In this document: piece after piece, positions 24,217 through 32,832 of the stretch
Numbering within the stretch: position 1 is the first letter of the stretch
Layout: each line of letters starts with the position of its first letter
Origin: Streptomyces sp. SS1-1
GTDB lineage: Bacteria; Actinomycetota; Actinomycetes; Streptomycetales; Streptomycetaceae
Assembly (NCBI RefSeq): GCF_008973465.1
Contig: NZ_WBXN01000004.1
Coordinates: forward strand, 4,938,501-5,002,500
DNA: 64,000 nt
Direction of reading: 5' to 3'
Notes under the pieces: model-generated
Told to the model about the DNA's origin: nothing
What the model saw: the letters and a program-made list of their open reading frames with translations, nothing else
The model's database searches: none
Position numbers and translations under genes: made by a program

Positions 24217-24233
24217 CGCTACGACTCGTAGCG
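24217..24233. promoter_or_regulatory. Palindromic candidate operator upstream of tetR
   Basis: CGCTACGACTCGTAGCG is perfectly symmetric about a central C. It sits in the divergent gap between the TetR gene and the YbbN-like gene, the usual site for a TetR operator. Confidence 0.55.
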
Positions 24234-24301
24234 AAAGCGATGACCACGCTTGACCATGCATGACCACGCTGACGCGGGTGGGGACCCGGCGTCGCAACCA
24301 C

Positions 24302-24320
24302 ACCGGCTTCAGCCGGTTTT
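24302..24320 (+). terminator. Small hairpin with T-run in tetR/ybbN intergenic region
   Basis: ACCGGCTTCAGCCGGT forms a 7-bp stem followed by TTT, 46 bases before the YbbN-like start. It may be a weak terminator or a leader hairpin. Confidence 0.35.
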
Positions 24321-24365
24321 CACACCGCTTTTCACAGCGCGCGCCGAACGGGGGAGGATAGACGC

Positions 24366-25343
24366 ATGCAGCCACGGAACATGTCCATGAGCGGGGTCGT
24401 CGACCTCGCCGCGGTGAAGGCGGCCCAGGAGGCCAAGGCGAAGGCGGAGCAGGCGCGAGCCGAGGCCGCCCGGCAGGGCGGCGGGCCCGGAGTCGTGTCA
24501 CCCGCCGACCTCGTCATCGACGTGGACGAGGCGGGCTTCGAGCGCGACGTCCTCCAGCGCTCCGCCGAGGTACCGGTCGTCATCGACTTCTGGGCCGAGT
24601 GGTGCGAGCCGTGCAAGCAGCTGAGCCCGCTGCTGGAGCGCCTCACCGTCGAGTACAACGGCCGACTCCTCCTCGCCAAGATCGATGTCGACGCCAACCA
24701 GATGCTGATGCAGCAGTTCGGCGTGCAGGGCATCCCGGCCGTCTTCGCGGTCGTCGCCGGCCAGGCGCTGCCCCTCTTCCAGGGCGCGGCCGGCGAGGCG
24801 CAGATCCGCCAGACGCTGGACCAGCTCGTCGCGGTGGCCGAGCAGCGCTTCGGGCTCACCGGCCTCACCGTCGACCCCGACGCCGAGCCCGGCGGCGCGC
24901 AGACCGCTCCCGCGGTGCCCGAGGGACCGTACGACGCCCTGCTGGAGTCCGCCGTGCAGGCGCTGGACGCTGGCGATCTGGCCGGCGCCGTCCAGGCGTA
25001 CAAGAACGTCCTGGCCGACGACCCGGCGAACAGCGAGGCCAAGCTGGGCCTCGCGCAGGCCGAGTTGCTCCAGCGGGTGCAGGGCCTCGACCCGCAGCAG
25101 GTCCGCAAGGACGCCGCGGACCGGCCCACCGATGTGCAGGCGCAGATCGCCGCCGCCGACCTGGACCTGGTGGGCGGGCACGTCGAGGACGCCTTCGGCC
25201 GGCTCATCGAGACGGTGGCCCGCACGGCGGGCGACGACCGGGACGCCGTACGGCTGCGGCTGCTGGAGCTGTTCGAGGTCGTGGGCGCCGACGACCCGCG
25301 GGTCGCGGCGGCCCGCAGGGCGCTGGCGCGCGCCCTGTTCTGA
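24366..25343 (+). CDS. YbbN/CnoX-like thioredoxin-TPR protein
   Basis: A 325-residue cytoplasmic protein with a charged Ala/Lys N-terminal helix (about 15-38), a thioredoxin domain (about 50-165) and a helical TPR-like C-terminal half. The active site reads WAEWCEPCKQ (C80 and C83), so CEPC replaces CGPC. This architecture matches YbbN/CnoX co-chaperones, which guard proteins against chlorine or oxidative stress. ATG 24366 is preceded by GGGGGAGGATAGACGC. No operon partner is seen. Confidence 0.9.
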   Translation: MQPRNMSMSGVVDLAAVKAAQEAKAKAEQARAEAARQGGGPGVVSPADLVIDVDEAGFERDVLQRSAEVPVVIDFWAEWCEPCKQLSPLLERLTVEYNGRLLLAKIDVDANQMLMQQFGVQGIPAVFAVVAGQALPLFQGAAGEAQIRQTLDQLVAVAEQRFGLTGLTVDPDAEPGGAQTAPAVPEGPYDALLESAVQALDAGDLAGAVQAYKNVLADDPANSEAKLGLAQAELLQRVQGLDPQQVRKDAADRPTDVQAQIAAADLDLVGGHVEDAFGRLIETVARTAGDDRDAVRLRLLELFEVVGADDPRVAAARRALARALF

Positions 25344-25440
25344 GGGGTCCCGCGCACGGGGCGAGGGGCCGGTTCGGTCCGCCCGCCCTGTGTTGCGGCT
25401 GTGAAGGGATTGGCCGACAGGGCATCGAGGCGGCCGCGCT

Positions 25441-25457
25441 TTACCAAATCTTGGTAA
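25441..25457. promoter_or_regulatory. Inverted repeat TTACCAA/TTGGTAA
   Basis: TTACCAAATCTTGGTAA has perfect 7-base arms around ATC. A related imperfect copy, GTTACTGCGGGTAAG, lies at 25469-25483. Such TTACC-type palindromes are typical of dimeric TetR or GntR operators. Confidence 0.5.
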
Positions 25458-25597
25458 TCGCGGCCGCCGTTACTGCGGGTAAGTCGCAGGCGTCGTTCTG
25501 TCGGTTTTCGTCTGTCCATTCGTGGATTTTTCCGGTCGCCCAGGGCCACCCTGAGTCGCCGACCGAGACCGGCGGGTCGTTCTTCGGTTATCGCGCC

Positions 25598-25613
25598 GTT
25601 ACTACCGAGTAAC
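25598..25613. promoter_or_regulatory. Inverted repeat GTTACT/AGTAAC
   Basis: GTTACTACCGAGTAAC has perfect 6-base arms and a 4-base centre. It is the third TTAC-type palindrome within 175 bases upstream of the DUF6230 operon. Confidence 0.5.
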
Positions 25614-25994
25614 GAGGCCCCTTGTGCGGGCGGCGAGAATGCACCACGATCGGCCACGCTCGGTCCTGTTCCCTTCGCCCGACCGCCAGTCGGGTCGCGG
25701 GAGTTCCTGGGTCCCCACCGAGCAGAGCCGGCGGCAGTGGCGCCGGCTCTTGGACAGGGGGGTCTTCGCCTCTGGTGAAGCCTGTCCAGCAAGGTTGTGC
25801 GTGATGCGTGTCAGGCGCGACCAGTGGTTGTCGCTCGGGGGTGATCGCCGGTGATTCGGGCGCGGTTCTCGCGCCACCGAGCGCGGGCGCTCTCCTTCCC
25901 GAGGACGTAGCACTTCTCCCATCCCTGCCCGGCTGAGCCGTCGAGCCGACAGTGGCAGCCAGGGCCGGAGATGTACGTCCGAGAAGGAGGAAAT

Positions 25995-26654
25995 ATGGAG
26001 TCCCAGGTGCGTGGCGGGACCAGATGGAAGCGGTTCGCTGTGGTCATGGTGCCCAGCGTCGCCGCCACGGCAGCGATAGGTGTCGCCCTCGCGCAGGGCG
26101 CTCTGGCAGCGTCGTTCAGCGTTTCGGGTCAGTCGTTCAAGGTGACGGCGAAGGAGCTCAACGGTACGGGCTTCTCGCAGTACGGTGCCGTCGATCCGGG
26201 GACGACCCTCTCCGGTGAGAAGACGGCGCACGCCGTCGCGGTCTCGGCGTTCGACTCGGCCTACATCCAGAAGATGTGCCAGTCCGTCGTCACCCCGAGC
26301 GTCCCGTTCCTCGGGGACGTCACCCTGAGGCTCGAGGCGGGTGACAGCGCGGACCAGAAGAAGCAGGTCTACGCCAAGAACCTGTACATCGACGTCGAGG
26401 ACCTCTCGGCTGACGCCGAGTTCCGCAACATCGACATCGGTGTGGCCGCCGGTGACATGAAGAACGGCCCCGGCCCCGGCATGAAGGGCGGCAAGGAGCA
26501 GGCGAACCCCTACGGCTTCGGCCAGCAGGCGGAGTCTGCGACGCTGCGCAACGTGAAGCAGACGGCGTGGGCGACCACGGCCGGAACCTTCAAGCTCAGC
26601 GGCCTGCACATGTCCCTGCACAAGGGCAAGGGCGCCGGCGTCGAGTGCTACTGA
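25995..26654 (+). CDS. DUF6230 secreted/surface protein
   Basis: A 219-residue exported protein of the actinobacterial DUF6230 family; some homologues carry an old cholesterol-esterase label that I would not adopt. A signal-like segment (FAVVMVPSVAATAAIGVALAQGALA) follows a basic start. The mature part contains FSVSGQSFKVTAKELNGTGFSQYG and a conserved C-terminal LHMSLHKGKGAGVECY. The start has an ideal AGAAGGAGGAAAT ribosome-binding site. A DUF6114 membrane protein follows 134 bases later, the usual partner. No catalytic motif was recognised. Confidence 0.88.
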   Translation: MESQVRGGTRWKRFAVVMVPSVAATAAIGVALAQGALAASFSVSGQSFKVTAKELNGTGFSQYGAVDPGTTLSGEKTAHAVAVSAFDSAYIQKMCQSVVTPSVPFLGDVTLRLEAGDSADQKKQVYAKNLYIDVEDLSADAEFRNIDIGVAAGDMKNGPGPGMKGGKEQANPYGFGQQAESATLRNVKQTAWATTAGTFKLSGLHMSLHKGKGAGVECY

Positions 26655-26788
26655 GCACTCCGTGACGGGCGGGGGAGCCGTCGGCACCCCCGCCCTTCCG
26701 TCTACAGCCGGACTCTTCACCCGGCCCGGACACTTTCATCGCAGTACCACCCTCACCACAGCAACGCCGCACCAGGGAGCTGTTTTCC

Positions 26789-27349
26789 ATGAGCGCCGAG
26801 ACCTCTGCTGCGCCCGGCCAGTTGACCCGCCGGAGGCTGCAGTTCCGCGCCTGGCGGGGCACACGGCCGTTCTGGGCCGGCCTGTTCATCATGATCGGTG
26901 GTGTTCCGATCATGTACTTCCCGTACGCGCATCTCCAGATCGGGCACCTGACCCTCGCGATGTCCACCACCGCGGGCGCGGGCTCCCTGATCATCGGTGT
27001 GCTGCTCGTCGTGCTGGGGATCAGCCTCTGGTTCCAGAAGCACATCCGAACCTTCGCGGGCGTCGCGGCGATTCTGCTGGGCCTGGTGTCCATCCCCGTG
27101 TCCAACTTCGGCGGCTTCGTCGTCGGGTTCCTGTTCTCGCTGATCGGCGGCGCCATGGCTGTGGCGTGGGCGCCCGGTGAGCCGGAACCGGCGGAGGGCA
27201 CGCCCGGCACGGCCGCTGCCTCCCAGGGCACGGACGCGGACCCGGACACGGAGGCCTTCGAGCCTGTGGGGGACGGAACGAGCGTGCCGAACGATCTGTC
27301 AGGAACGAGCCCGGCGAACGGGGCGAACGGGAGGCACAGTGCCGGCTGA
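26789..27349 (+). CDS. DUF6114 membrane protein
   Basis: A 186-residue protein with four hydrophobic helices (FWAGLFIMIGGVPIMYFPYA, AMSTTAGAGSLIIGVLLVVLG, FAGVAAILLGLVSIPVSNFG and GFVVGFLFSLIGGAMAVAW) and a disordered acidic tail of about 50 residues. The family always accompanies DUF6230 genes in my recollection. GGGAGCTG lies upstream of the ATG. Its 3' end overlaps the next gene by 11 bases, so these three genes form one operon. Function is unknown. Confidence 0.88.
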   Translation: MSAETSAAPGQLTRRRLQFRAWRGTRPFWAGLFIMIGGVPIMYFPYAHLQIGHLTLAMSTTAGAGSLIIGVLLVVLGISLWFQKHIRTFAGVAAILLGLVSIPVSNFGGFVVGFLFSLIGGAMAVAWAPGEPEPAEGTPGTAAASQGTDADPDTEAFEPVGDGTSVPNDLSGTSPANGANGRHSAG

Positions 27350-28694
27350 CGAGGTGACCCACGGGACTGATGTGGAAGCATCCCGTGTGAGAACCGGGCC
27401 GCGTCACGCGGCGCCCAAGAAGCCGCTGTTCACGAGATTCCACATGCCCGCGGGCAAGGCGATAGCCCTGGCGGCGATGCCGACGGCGGTCCTGATGGGC
27501 ATGGGCTTCACGCCCACGCTCGCGCAGGCCGACAGCGACAACGCCACCAAGCCCACGGCCAACAGCCTGACGGCCGACGAGTACAAGGACTGCGTGGCCG
27601 CGCTGGAGGACGACGCCGAAGCCTCGGCGTCCCCGTCCCCGAGCGCCAGCGCGTCGGCCGACGAGAAGGAGACGGCCAAGCCGGACCCCTCGGACTCCGC
27701 CGACTCCTCGAAGCCGTCGGGCTCCTCGGACTCCTCGCAGTCCGCGGGTGGTTCGTCCTCGTCGGATTCAGGTTCCGACGACGCCGAGCCCGCGCCGAAG
27801 CCGTCGGAGAGCAAGACCGGGGAGGCCCCGTCCGCCGAGACGGTCACGCCGTCCCCGTCGCCCTCCCAGAGCGGCGGCAACCTGCTGGAGAACATCGGCG
27901 ACGCCATCGAGGGCATCTTCACCGGCGGTGCGAAGGGCGACGAGAGCGCGAGCCCCACCCCGTCGCCCTCGGCGAGCGCCACCGAGGAGCCGTCGTCCGG
28001 CGAGGAGCCCTCCGCCAAGGAGTCCTCCGCGGCGTCCGACCCGGTGAAGGAGACCACCGACAAGGTCACCGCCACGGCGGGGAAGGCCGTCGAGGACGCC
28101 GGTGAGAAGGCGTCCGACGCGGCGAAGGACACCTCCGACGCGGTGAAGGAGGCGGCCGACGAGGTCACCGCCACGCCGAGCCCGTCCGAGAGCGCCGGCG
28201 TCGACCCGGACGACTGTCCCGCCGCCACCGACGACGAGGGCGGAGTCGACAACAAGAAGCCCGTGGCGGACGACCCCTGGTACCTGGAGGCCAGCTCCCT
28301 GACCCTGAAGGGCGCCGACTACCAGGGCATCGTCGAGGTCAGGACGGCCAACGGCACCAAGAAGAAGGTGCTGAAGTACGTGATCTCCGACGGCACGGAC
28401 ATCGGGGACCTGCACCAGATCGTGAAGGACAAGCAGGCCGGCAAGACCTACCACGTGCAGGCTGCCAAGGGCTCGACGTCCACGATCCGCGACGGCAAGA
28501 CCGTGATGTACACCGAGAGCATCTCGGGAAACCTGCTCGGGCTGATACCGGTCACCTTCGATCCGGAGCACCCGCCGCCGCTGAACATCCCGTTCATCTA
28601 CTTCACGAAGGTGAGCGTCGTGCAGGCCGGTCAGTTCGGCGGGACGCTGACCGTGCCGGGACTGCACCAGTTCACCACCGACGGGACGGCGTGA
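27339..28694 (+). CDS. Secreted protein with long Ser/Pro/Glu-rich linker
   Basis: A 451-residue exported protein of unknown function, third in the DUF6230-DUF6114 operon. A basic start leads to a signal segment (AIALAAMPTAVLMGMGFTPTLAQA). A low-complexity region of about 200 residues (roughly 85-285), rich in Ser, Pro, Glu and Ala, follows. The C-terminal domain of about 150 residues begins near DPWYLEASSLTLKGADYQGI and includes PFIYFTKVSVVQAGQFGGTLTVPGLH. GTG at 27339 has GGGAGGCACA upstream; a later GTG (VRTGPRH) is possible. Similar genes are sometimes mislabelled HypF. The linker suggests spanning the peptidoglycan (inference). Confidence 0.82.
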   Translation: MPADEVTHGTDVEASRVRTGPRHAAPKKPLFTRFHMPAGKAIALAAMPTAVLMGMGFTPTLAQADSDNATKPTANSLTADEYKDCVAALEDDAEASASPSPSASASADEKETAKPDPSDSADSSKPSGSSDSSQSAGGSSSSDSGSDDAEPAPKPSESKTGEAPSAETVTPSPSPSQSGGNLLENIGDAIEGIFTGGAKGDESASPTPSPSASATEEPSSGEEPSAKESSAASDPVKETTDKVTATAGKAVEDAGEKASDAAKDTSDAVKEAADEVTATPSPSESAGVDPDDCPAATDDEGGVDNKKPVADDPWYLEASSLTLKGADYQGIVEVRTANGTKKKVLKYVISDGTDIGDLHQIVKDKQAGKTYHVQAAKGSTSTIRDGKTVMYTESISGNLLGLIPVTFDPEHPPPLNIPFIYFTKVSVVQAGQFGGTLTVPGLHQFTTDGTA

Positions 28695-28740
28695 GCGGCT
28701 GACCCGCCGCCTCGCCGCGTTCCTTCCGGGAGCCGCCAAG

Positions 28741-28784
28741 GAATGTGCCCCACCGTGCACCTGCGCGGTGGGGCACATTCTTTT
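28741..28784 (+). terminator. Strong intrinsic terminator
   Basis: A perfect 15-bp stem, GAATGTGCCCCACCG with its complement, a 10-base loop and TTTT follow the DUF6230 operon. Confidence 0.9.
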
Positions 28785-29076
28785 CGGGCGCCCGGTGGCA
28801 CGCATGGCGCAAATCGAACCTGAAATCGAATCAAGGGTTCCATAGCGCTTCTCCCCCTGCCATGATGATCGTGTCCCCTGGGGAGGGGGGCGCGGGGGGA
28901 CGCGTGTCGACCGCACGCGGTACAGACGGGGATCTCTCTTCCACTTTCCTGTTCCTGCCTTTCTCGCGCGGCGCGCCATCTGACCGACCATCAACAGGCC
29001 CGCCGACGATTCGTCGTGCCTTTTTCCCGTGCGGACGAGACCGACCATCGGACTGACCATCCAGGCAGGAATCGAC
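28785..29076. other. Leader region of the large secreted protein gene
   Basis: This 292-base stretch has no supported gene. It is less GC-rich than its surroundings, with short T-runs (CCTTTTTCCC near 29018-29027), and must contain the promoter of the 29077 gene. GCAGGAATCGAC before the GTG at 29077 is the likely ribosome-binding site. Confidence 0.45.
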
Positions 29077-32000
29077 GTGCGAACAACACGAAGACCACTC
29101 AGAAGATCCCGAGCGCTGGGCGTGCGCAGGGGATTCTCGGCCGTCGCCCTCGCGACCGCCACCGCCGTGCTCGGCGGACTCGTCGGCGCCGCCCCCGCGT
29201 TCGCCGAGGAACCGGGCGACAATCCGACCAACCCGTACGAGCGCACCCTCCGGATCAGCCTGGGTGCGCAGGCCCGTATGGACCGCTGCCAGGTGGCGCG
29301 GGCGGTGCACTTCGGCGGGCCCGAGATGAAGACGTACGCGGCGGGCAAGCTCGCCGGCCCGGACACCGGACTGCGTCCGGTCGTGGCCAACTGGACCCTG
29401 GGCGAACTGGGTGACGCCCATCGGCGGGACCTGGACGCGGGCCTGGCGGACTGGAAGACGTACCGAGACCGCCAGGACACGCTGAACACGGTCAACAAGC
29501 CCTACGCGTCGGTGAACTCCTCGGGCGGACGGGACTACCACGCGCCCGACTTCGGCAAGGACATCGTCGCCTTCACCCTGGGCAGCCAGCGCGACCTGTA
29601 CGACAAGACCTGGGAGAACCCGACCCCGAGGCCCGGCACGGCGTCGCTGGACCAGGCCCGGAAGGTGCTCGACGCGTTCGACACCGGCGACGACGCGTGG
29701 GCCGGCGCCTACAAGGACGTCGCCGGACGGGAACTGCTCGACACGACCAACCTGGGCTACTCCTCCGCCAACGACGTAGCCACCTTCCTGCGGTTCGGCG
29801 GTTTCCCCACCAAGGCCCCCGAGCCCGACTCGCTGGAGTTCCGCAACGAGGTCGAGGCGCTCAAGGCGGCCTGGGCGTCCTGCGACAGCAACAACCCCAT
29901 CGACCACTACCGGGTGCTGACCGGCCCGGTCACGCAGGCGTACACGGAGTGGGAGTCGGAGTACGCCGGCCAGGCCGATCAGCGCAAGGCGATCGTCGCC
30001 GCCGAGTCCACCGCGTCGAAGGAGACCCGGGTCGCCACCGGCGCGATGATCGAGGCGGTCCGGCAGGCCTGGCAGGCGGACCAGATCCTGTACTGGCAGA
30101 AGTACTGGGCCGCGCACAAGGACTCCGTCAACTACCCGACGAAGGCTCAGTTCACCAAGGCCACGACGGACCTCAACGCCGCGAAGAGCAAGGCCGCCGC
30201 GCAGGTGGCCGTGGCGAACGCGGCGGCCGGCCGGGCCAAGACGGCGGCGGACACCGCGGGCGCCGAGCAGACGAAGGCGTGGGCCATCGCCGACGCCGCC
30301 AAGCTGCCGCGCGGGCGGGGTCTGCTGTACGCGCAGCAGTCCGTACAGGTCGCCAAGGCGTCGTCCGCGGCGGCCCAGGCCGCGGCCAAGGCGACGTTGA
30401 CGGCGTCCAACGCGGCGAAGGCCACCGTGGCCGACTCGCAGACGCTGCTGGCGCTCGCGAAGACCCAGACGCACGCGCTGAACACGGAGTTCCGCAAGGC
30501 GGCGGCGCTGGAGGCCAAGGCCCAGGCGAAGGCGGCCGCCGAATCCGCCGCCAAGCTGGCCGCCGGGGCCGCGGCCGACGCCGCCACCGCGAAGAAGGCC
30601 CGGGCGACCGCCGAGAAGGCGGAGCAGACGGCCAAGGACCAGGCCGCCGAGGCGAAGCGCCAGCGCGGTATCGCGGAGGCTGAGAAGGCCACGGCCGAGC
30701 GCGAGCGCGACACCGCGGCGAGCGAACGCAAGAAGGCCGACGCGGCCGAGCAGCGGGCGAAGGGTGAGCAGGCCAAGGCCAAGTCGGCTCGGTCGGACGC
30801 GGATGCCGCCGGCTCCACGGCGGCAGAGAAGCTGGCCGCGGCGGAAGAAGCCGAACTGCGTGCGTTCAAGGCGCGCAACGCAGCCGTCAAGGCGGAGCAG
30901 GAGAAGAACGCCACTGCGTCCCGTGCGGCTGCGCTGGAGTCCGCCGCTGCCGCGGCGGAGGGCACGGAGGCCGCTGGTGAGACCAGGCAGGCGGCCAAGG
31001 AGGCACGTGCCGCCGCCTCCGAAGCAGCCGGCGCGGCTACGCGGGCTCGCACTGCCGCGAACGAGGCCGGCACGGCGGCTGTGAACGCCCGAGCCGCGGC
31101 GACCCGTGCACAGGGCGCGGCCGAGCGTTCCCGGTCGGCCGCGGAGTCGGCCCAGGCGGCGTACGCCAAGACGCAGGCGGCAGCGGCCACTGCGCACGCC
31201 GCGGCGGCCGAGGCGATCGACGCGGCCGACTCCGCCAGGGACAAGGCGAAGAAGGCGGACGCCAAGGCGAAGGAGGCCCAGGCCGCGGCGATCACCGCGC
31301 GCAAGGAGGCCACCGCGGCAGTGGCCGAGGCCGCCAAGACGGCCGCGTGGGCGGCCAAGACCGCCGGGTACGCGCTGGCCACGGCCGGGTACGCGCAGGC
31401 CGCCCGGGACGCCGCGAACGCCGCGACCAAGGCGGGTGACGAGGCGGTCACCATCGGCTCCCCGTACCGCGAGAGCGATGCGTCGGCGGCGTACGCGGTA
31501 CTGATCGGGCAGACCGCCAAGTCGATGGCCGAACAGCAGGCCAGCGCCGCCAAGGCCAAGTCGGACGAGGCGAAGAAGGCGGCGGCGCAGGCCAAGGCGC
31601 TCGCCGAGAAGGCGGCCGGCGACGCGAAGATCGCGCTGCAGGCGGCGGCCGACGCCGCGGACTACGCCGTACAAGCGGTCGCCTCGGCCGCTGCGGCCAA
31701 CGCCTCCGCCACGGCGGCGGCGACCGACGCGGCGGCGGCGAAGAAGGCCGACGCGAACGCCCAGAAGTACGACCAGCAGGCGGGCACCGACGCCTTCTAC
31801 GCCAACTTCGCCGCGAAAGAGGCCGAATCGGCGGCTGCTCAGGCCGACCGCGACGCCACGGAGGCAGAGAAGGATGCGACGAGCGCCCGCTCTGCGGCCA
31901 CGGCGGCCGAGTCCGACGCAGCCGCGGCGGACCGGACTGCCACCCAGGCCGAGGCTGACGCGGTCAAGGCCGAGAAGGCGGCGTCCAACGCCGACAGCTC

Positions 32001-32832
32001 GGCGAAGGAGGCCGACGCGGCGGCCACTCGTGCCGAGAAGGAAGAGCGGGAGCGGGAACGGAAGGCCGCCCAGGCTTGGTTGGAGGAGAACGGCTCCGGC
32101 GCCGGCTCCGATCTCTCGGCCGATGACGAGTCGCTGCTCCTGGACGGCTGCGGACCGGAGTGCGTCGAGGAGTTCCGGGAGGCCAGGGCACTCGCCGGGC
32201 AGGACGTGGTGGACTGGATCAAGGCCAACGGCGCCGAGATCCTCCTTGAGTACATCGGCGTGAACGACATCAAGCGGTGCTTCACCGAGGGCGATGTCGA
32301 GAGCTGCCTGTGGACGCTCGTGGGCGCCGTGGGCGTGGCGATTCCCGTCTTGAAGTTCCCCGCGGTGGCGAAGGCCGTCGTACGCGTGGCCACGGGCGTC
32401 CCCTCCTTCCTGGAGAAGTCGGTGACGGCGAAGCGGACGCTCGAGAAGATGCGCAAGCTCGTCGATGATCTGCGCGAGGGGAAGGTGAAGGGCTGTCCGG
32501 CGAAGCCCAAGGCCGTCGCGGCGGCGTCCGGCAGAACGCCGGCAGCGAGGGCCGCTTCCGCACCGGCCGCCGCGGGCGCGGAGTACCCGGGCGTCGGTAC
32601 GATCGTCAGCCAGGACGGGGTGCGGATCCAGATCTACTCGAACGACCACGCGCCCGCGCACGCGCACGTGAAGGGCAAGGGCGACGAGGTCCGCATCGGC
32701 CAGAACGGCAAGCCGCTGGCGGGCGACAAGGAACTGTCCAGGCAGCAGTTGGCCGTGGTCACTGAGAACATCCGTACGATCAGGGAGAACATCCGAGTCG
32801 CCATGGAAAGGCACAAGGCGCGTGGCTGCTGA
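29077..32832 (+). CDS. Large secreted Ala-rich stalk protein with DUF4160-like C-terminal tip (putative polymorphic toxin)
   Basis: A 1251-residue exported protein. A twin-basic N-terminus and signal peptide end in GAAPAFA before EEPG. An N-terminal region (about 40-365) lies before a long Ala/Lys/Glu helical stalk (about 370-1000) of near-continuous heptad-like AEKA/AAKA sequence. Next comes a Cys-containing hydrophobic module (about 1010-1130; DGCGPECVEEFRE, then CLWTLVGAVGVAIPVLKFP), as in pre-toxin regions. The last 83 residues (1169-1251) contain VRIQIYSNDHAPAHAHVKG, which resembles the DUF4160 NDHxPxHxHV signature. The following gene overlaps its stop. The modular plan is that of polymorphic toxins; the toxic activity is unproven. 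Confidence 0.82.
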   Translation: MRTTRRPLRRSRALGVRRGFSAVALATATAVLGGLVGAAPAFAEEPGDNPTNPYERTLRISLGAQARMDRCQVARAVHFGGPEMKTYAAGKLAGPDTGLRPVVANWTLGELGDAHRRDLDAGLADWKTYRDRQDTLNTVNKPYASVNSSGGRDYHAPDFGKDIVAFTLGSQRDLYDKTWENPTPRPGTASLDQARKVLDAFDTGDDAWAGAYKDVAGRELLDTTNLGYSSANDVATFLRFGGFPTKAPEPDSLEFRNEVEALKAAWASCDSNNPIDHYRVLTGPVTQAYTEWESEYAGQADQRKAIVAAESTASKETRVATGAMIEAVRQAWQADQILYWQKYWAAHKDSVNYPTKAQFTKATTDLNAAKSKAAAQVAVANAAAGRAKTAADTAGAEQTKAWAIADAAKLPRGRGLLYAQQSVQVAKASSAAAQAAAKATLTASNAAKATVADSQTLLALAKTQTHALNTEFRKAAALEAKAQAKAAAESAAKLAAGAAADAATAKKARATAEKAEQTAKDQAAEAKRQRGIAEAEKATAERERDTAASERKKADAAEQRAKGEQAKAKSARSDADAAGSTAAEKLAAAEEAELRAFKARNAAVKAEQEKNATASRAAALESAAAAAEGTEAAGETRQAAKEARAAASEAAGAATRARTAANEAGTAAVNARAAATRAQGAAERSRSAAESAQAAYAKTQAAAATAHAAAAEAIDAADSARDKAKKADAKAKEAQAAAITARKEATAAVAEAAKTAAWAAKTAGYALATAGYAQAARDAANAATKAGDEAVTIGSPYRESDASAAYAVLIGQTAKSMAEQQASAAKAKSDEAKKAAAQAKALAEKAAGDAKIALQAAADAADYAVQAVASAAAANASATAAATDAAAAKKADANAQKYDQQAGTDAFYANFAAKEAESAAAQADRDATEAEKDATSARSAATAAESDAAAADRTATQAEADAVKAEKAASNADSSAKEADAAATRAEKEERERERKAAQAWLEENGSGAGSDLSADDESLLLDGCGPECVEEFREARALAGQDVVDWIKANGAEILLEYIGVNDIKRCFTEGDVESCLWTLVGAVGVAIPVLKFPAVAKAVVRVATGVPSFLEKSVTAKRTLEKMRKLVDDLREGKVKGCPAKPKAVAAASGRTPAARAASAPAAAGAEYPGVGTIVSQDGVRIQIYSNDHAPAHAHVKGKGDEVRIGQNGKPLAGDKELSRQQLAVVTENIRTIRENIRVAMERHKARGC

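Larger units (their letters stand above)
25344..25994. other. 650-base intergenic region with inverted repeats
   Basis: No convincing gene was found. The first third has markedly lower GC and three TTAC/GTAA inverted repeats (listed separately). The rest, about 25620-25970, has coding-like composition on both strands but only short overlapping frames without ribosome-binding sites. The end holds the AGAAGGAGGAAAT leader of the DUF6230 gene. Confidence 0.5.

Noticed and set aside
25602..25994. Small genes in the region before DUF6230
   Set aside because: Frames are short, overlap on both strands and have no ribosome-binding site or recognisable product.
28831..32814. A 1327-codon minus-strand frame opposite the stalk protein
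   Set aside because: It is the complement of an Ala-codon-rich repeat; its Gly/Arg/Leu composition and lack of domains mark it as an artefact.
29077..32832. Interpreting the Ala/Lys repeats as a CRISPR or DNA minisatellite
   Set aside because: Repeats are at protein level and imperfect in DNA; there are no constant repeats with unique spacers.
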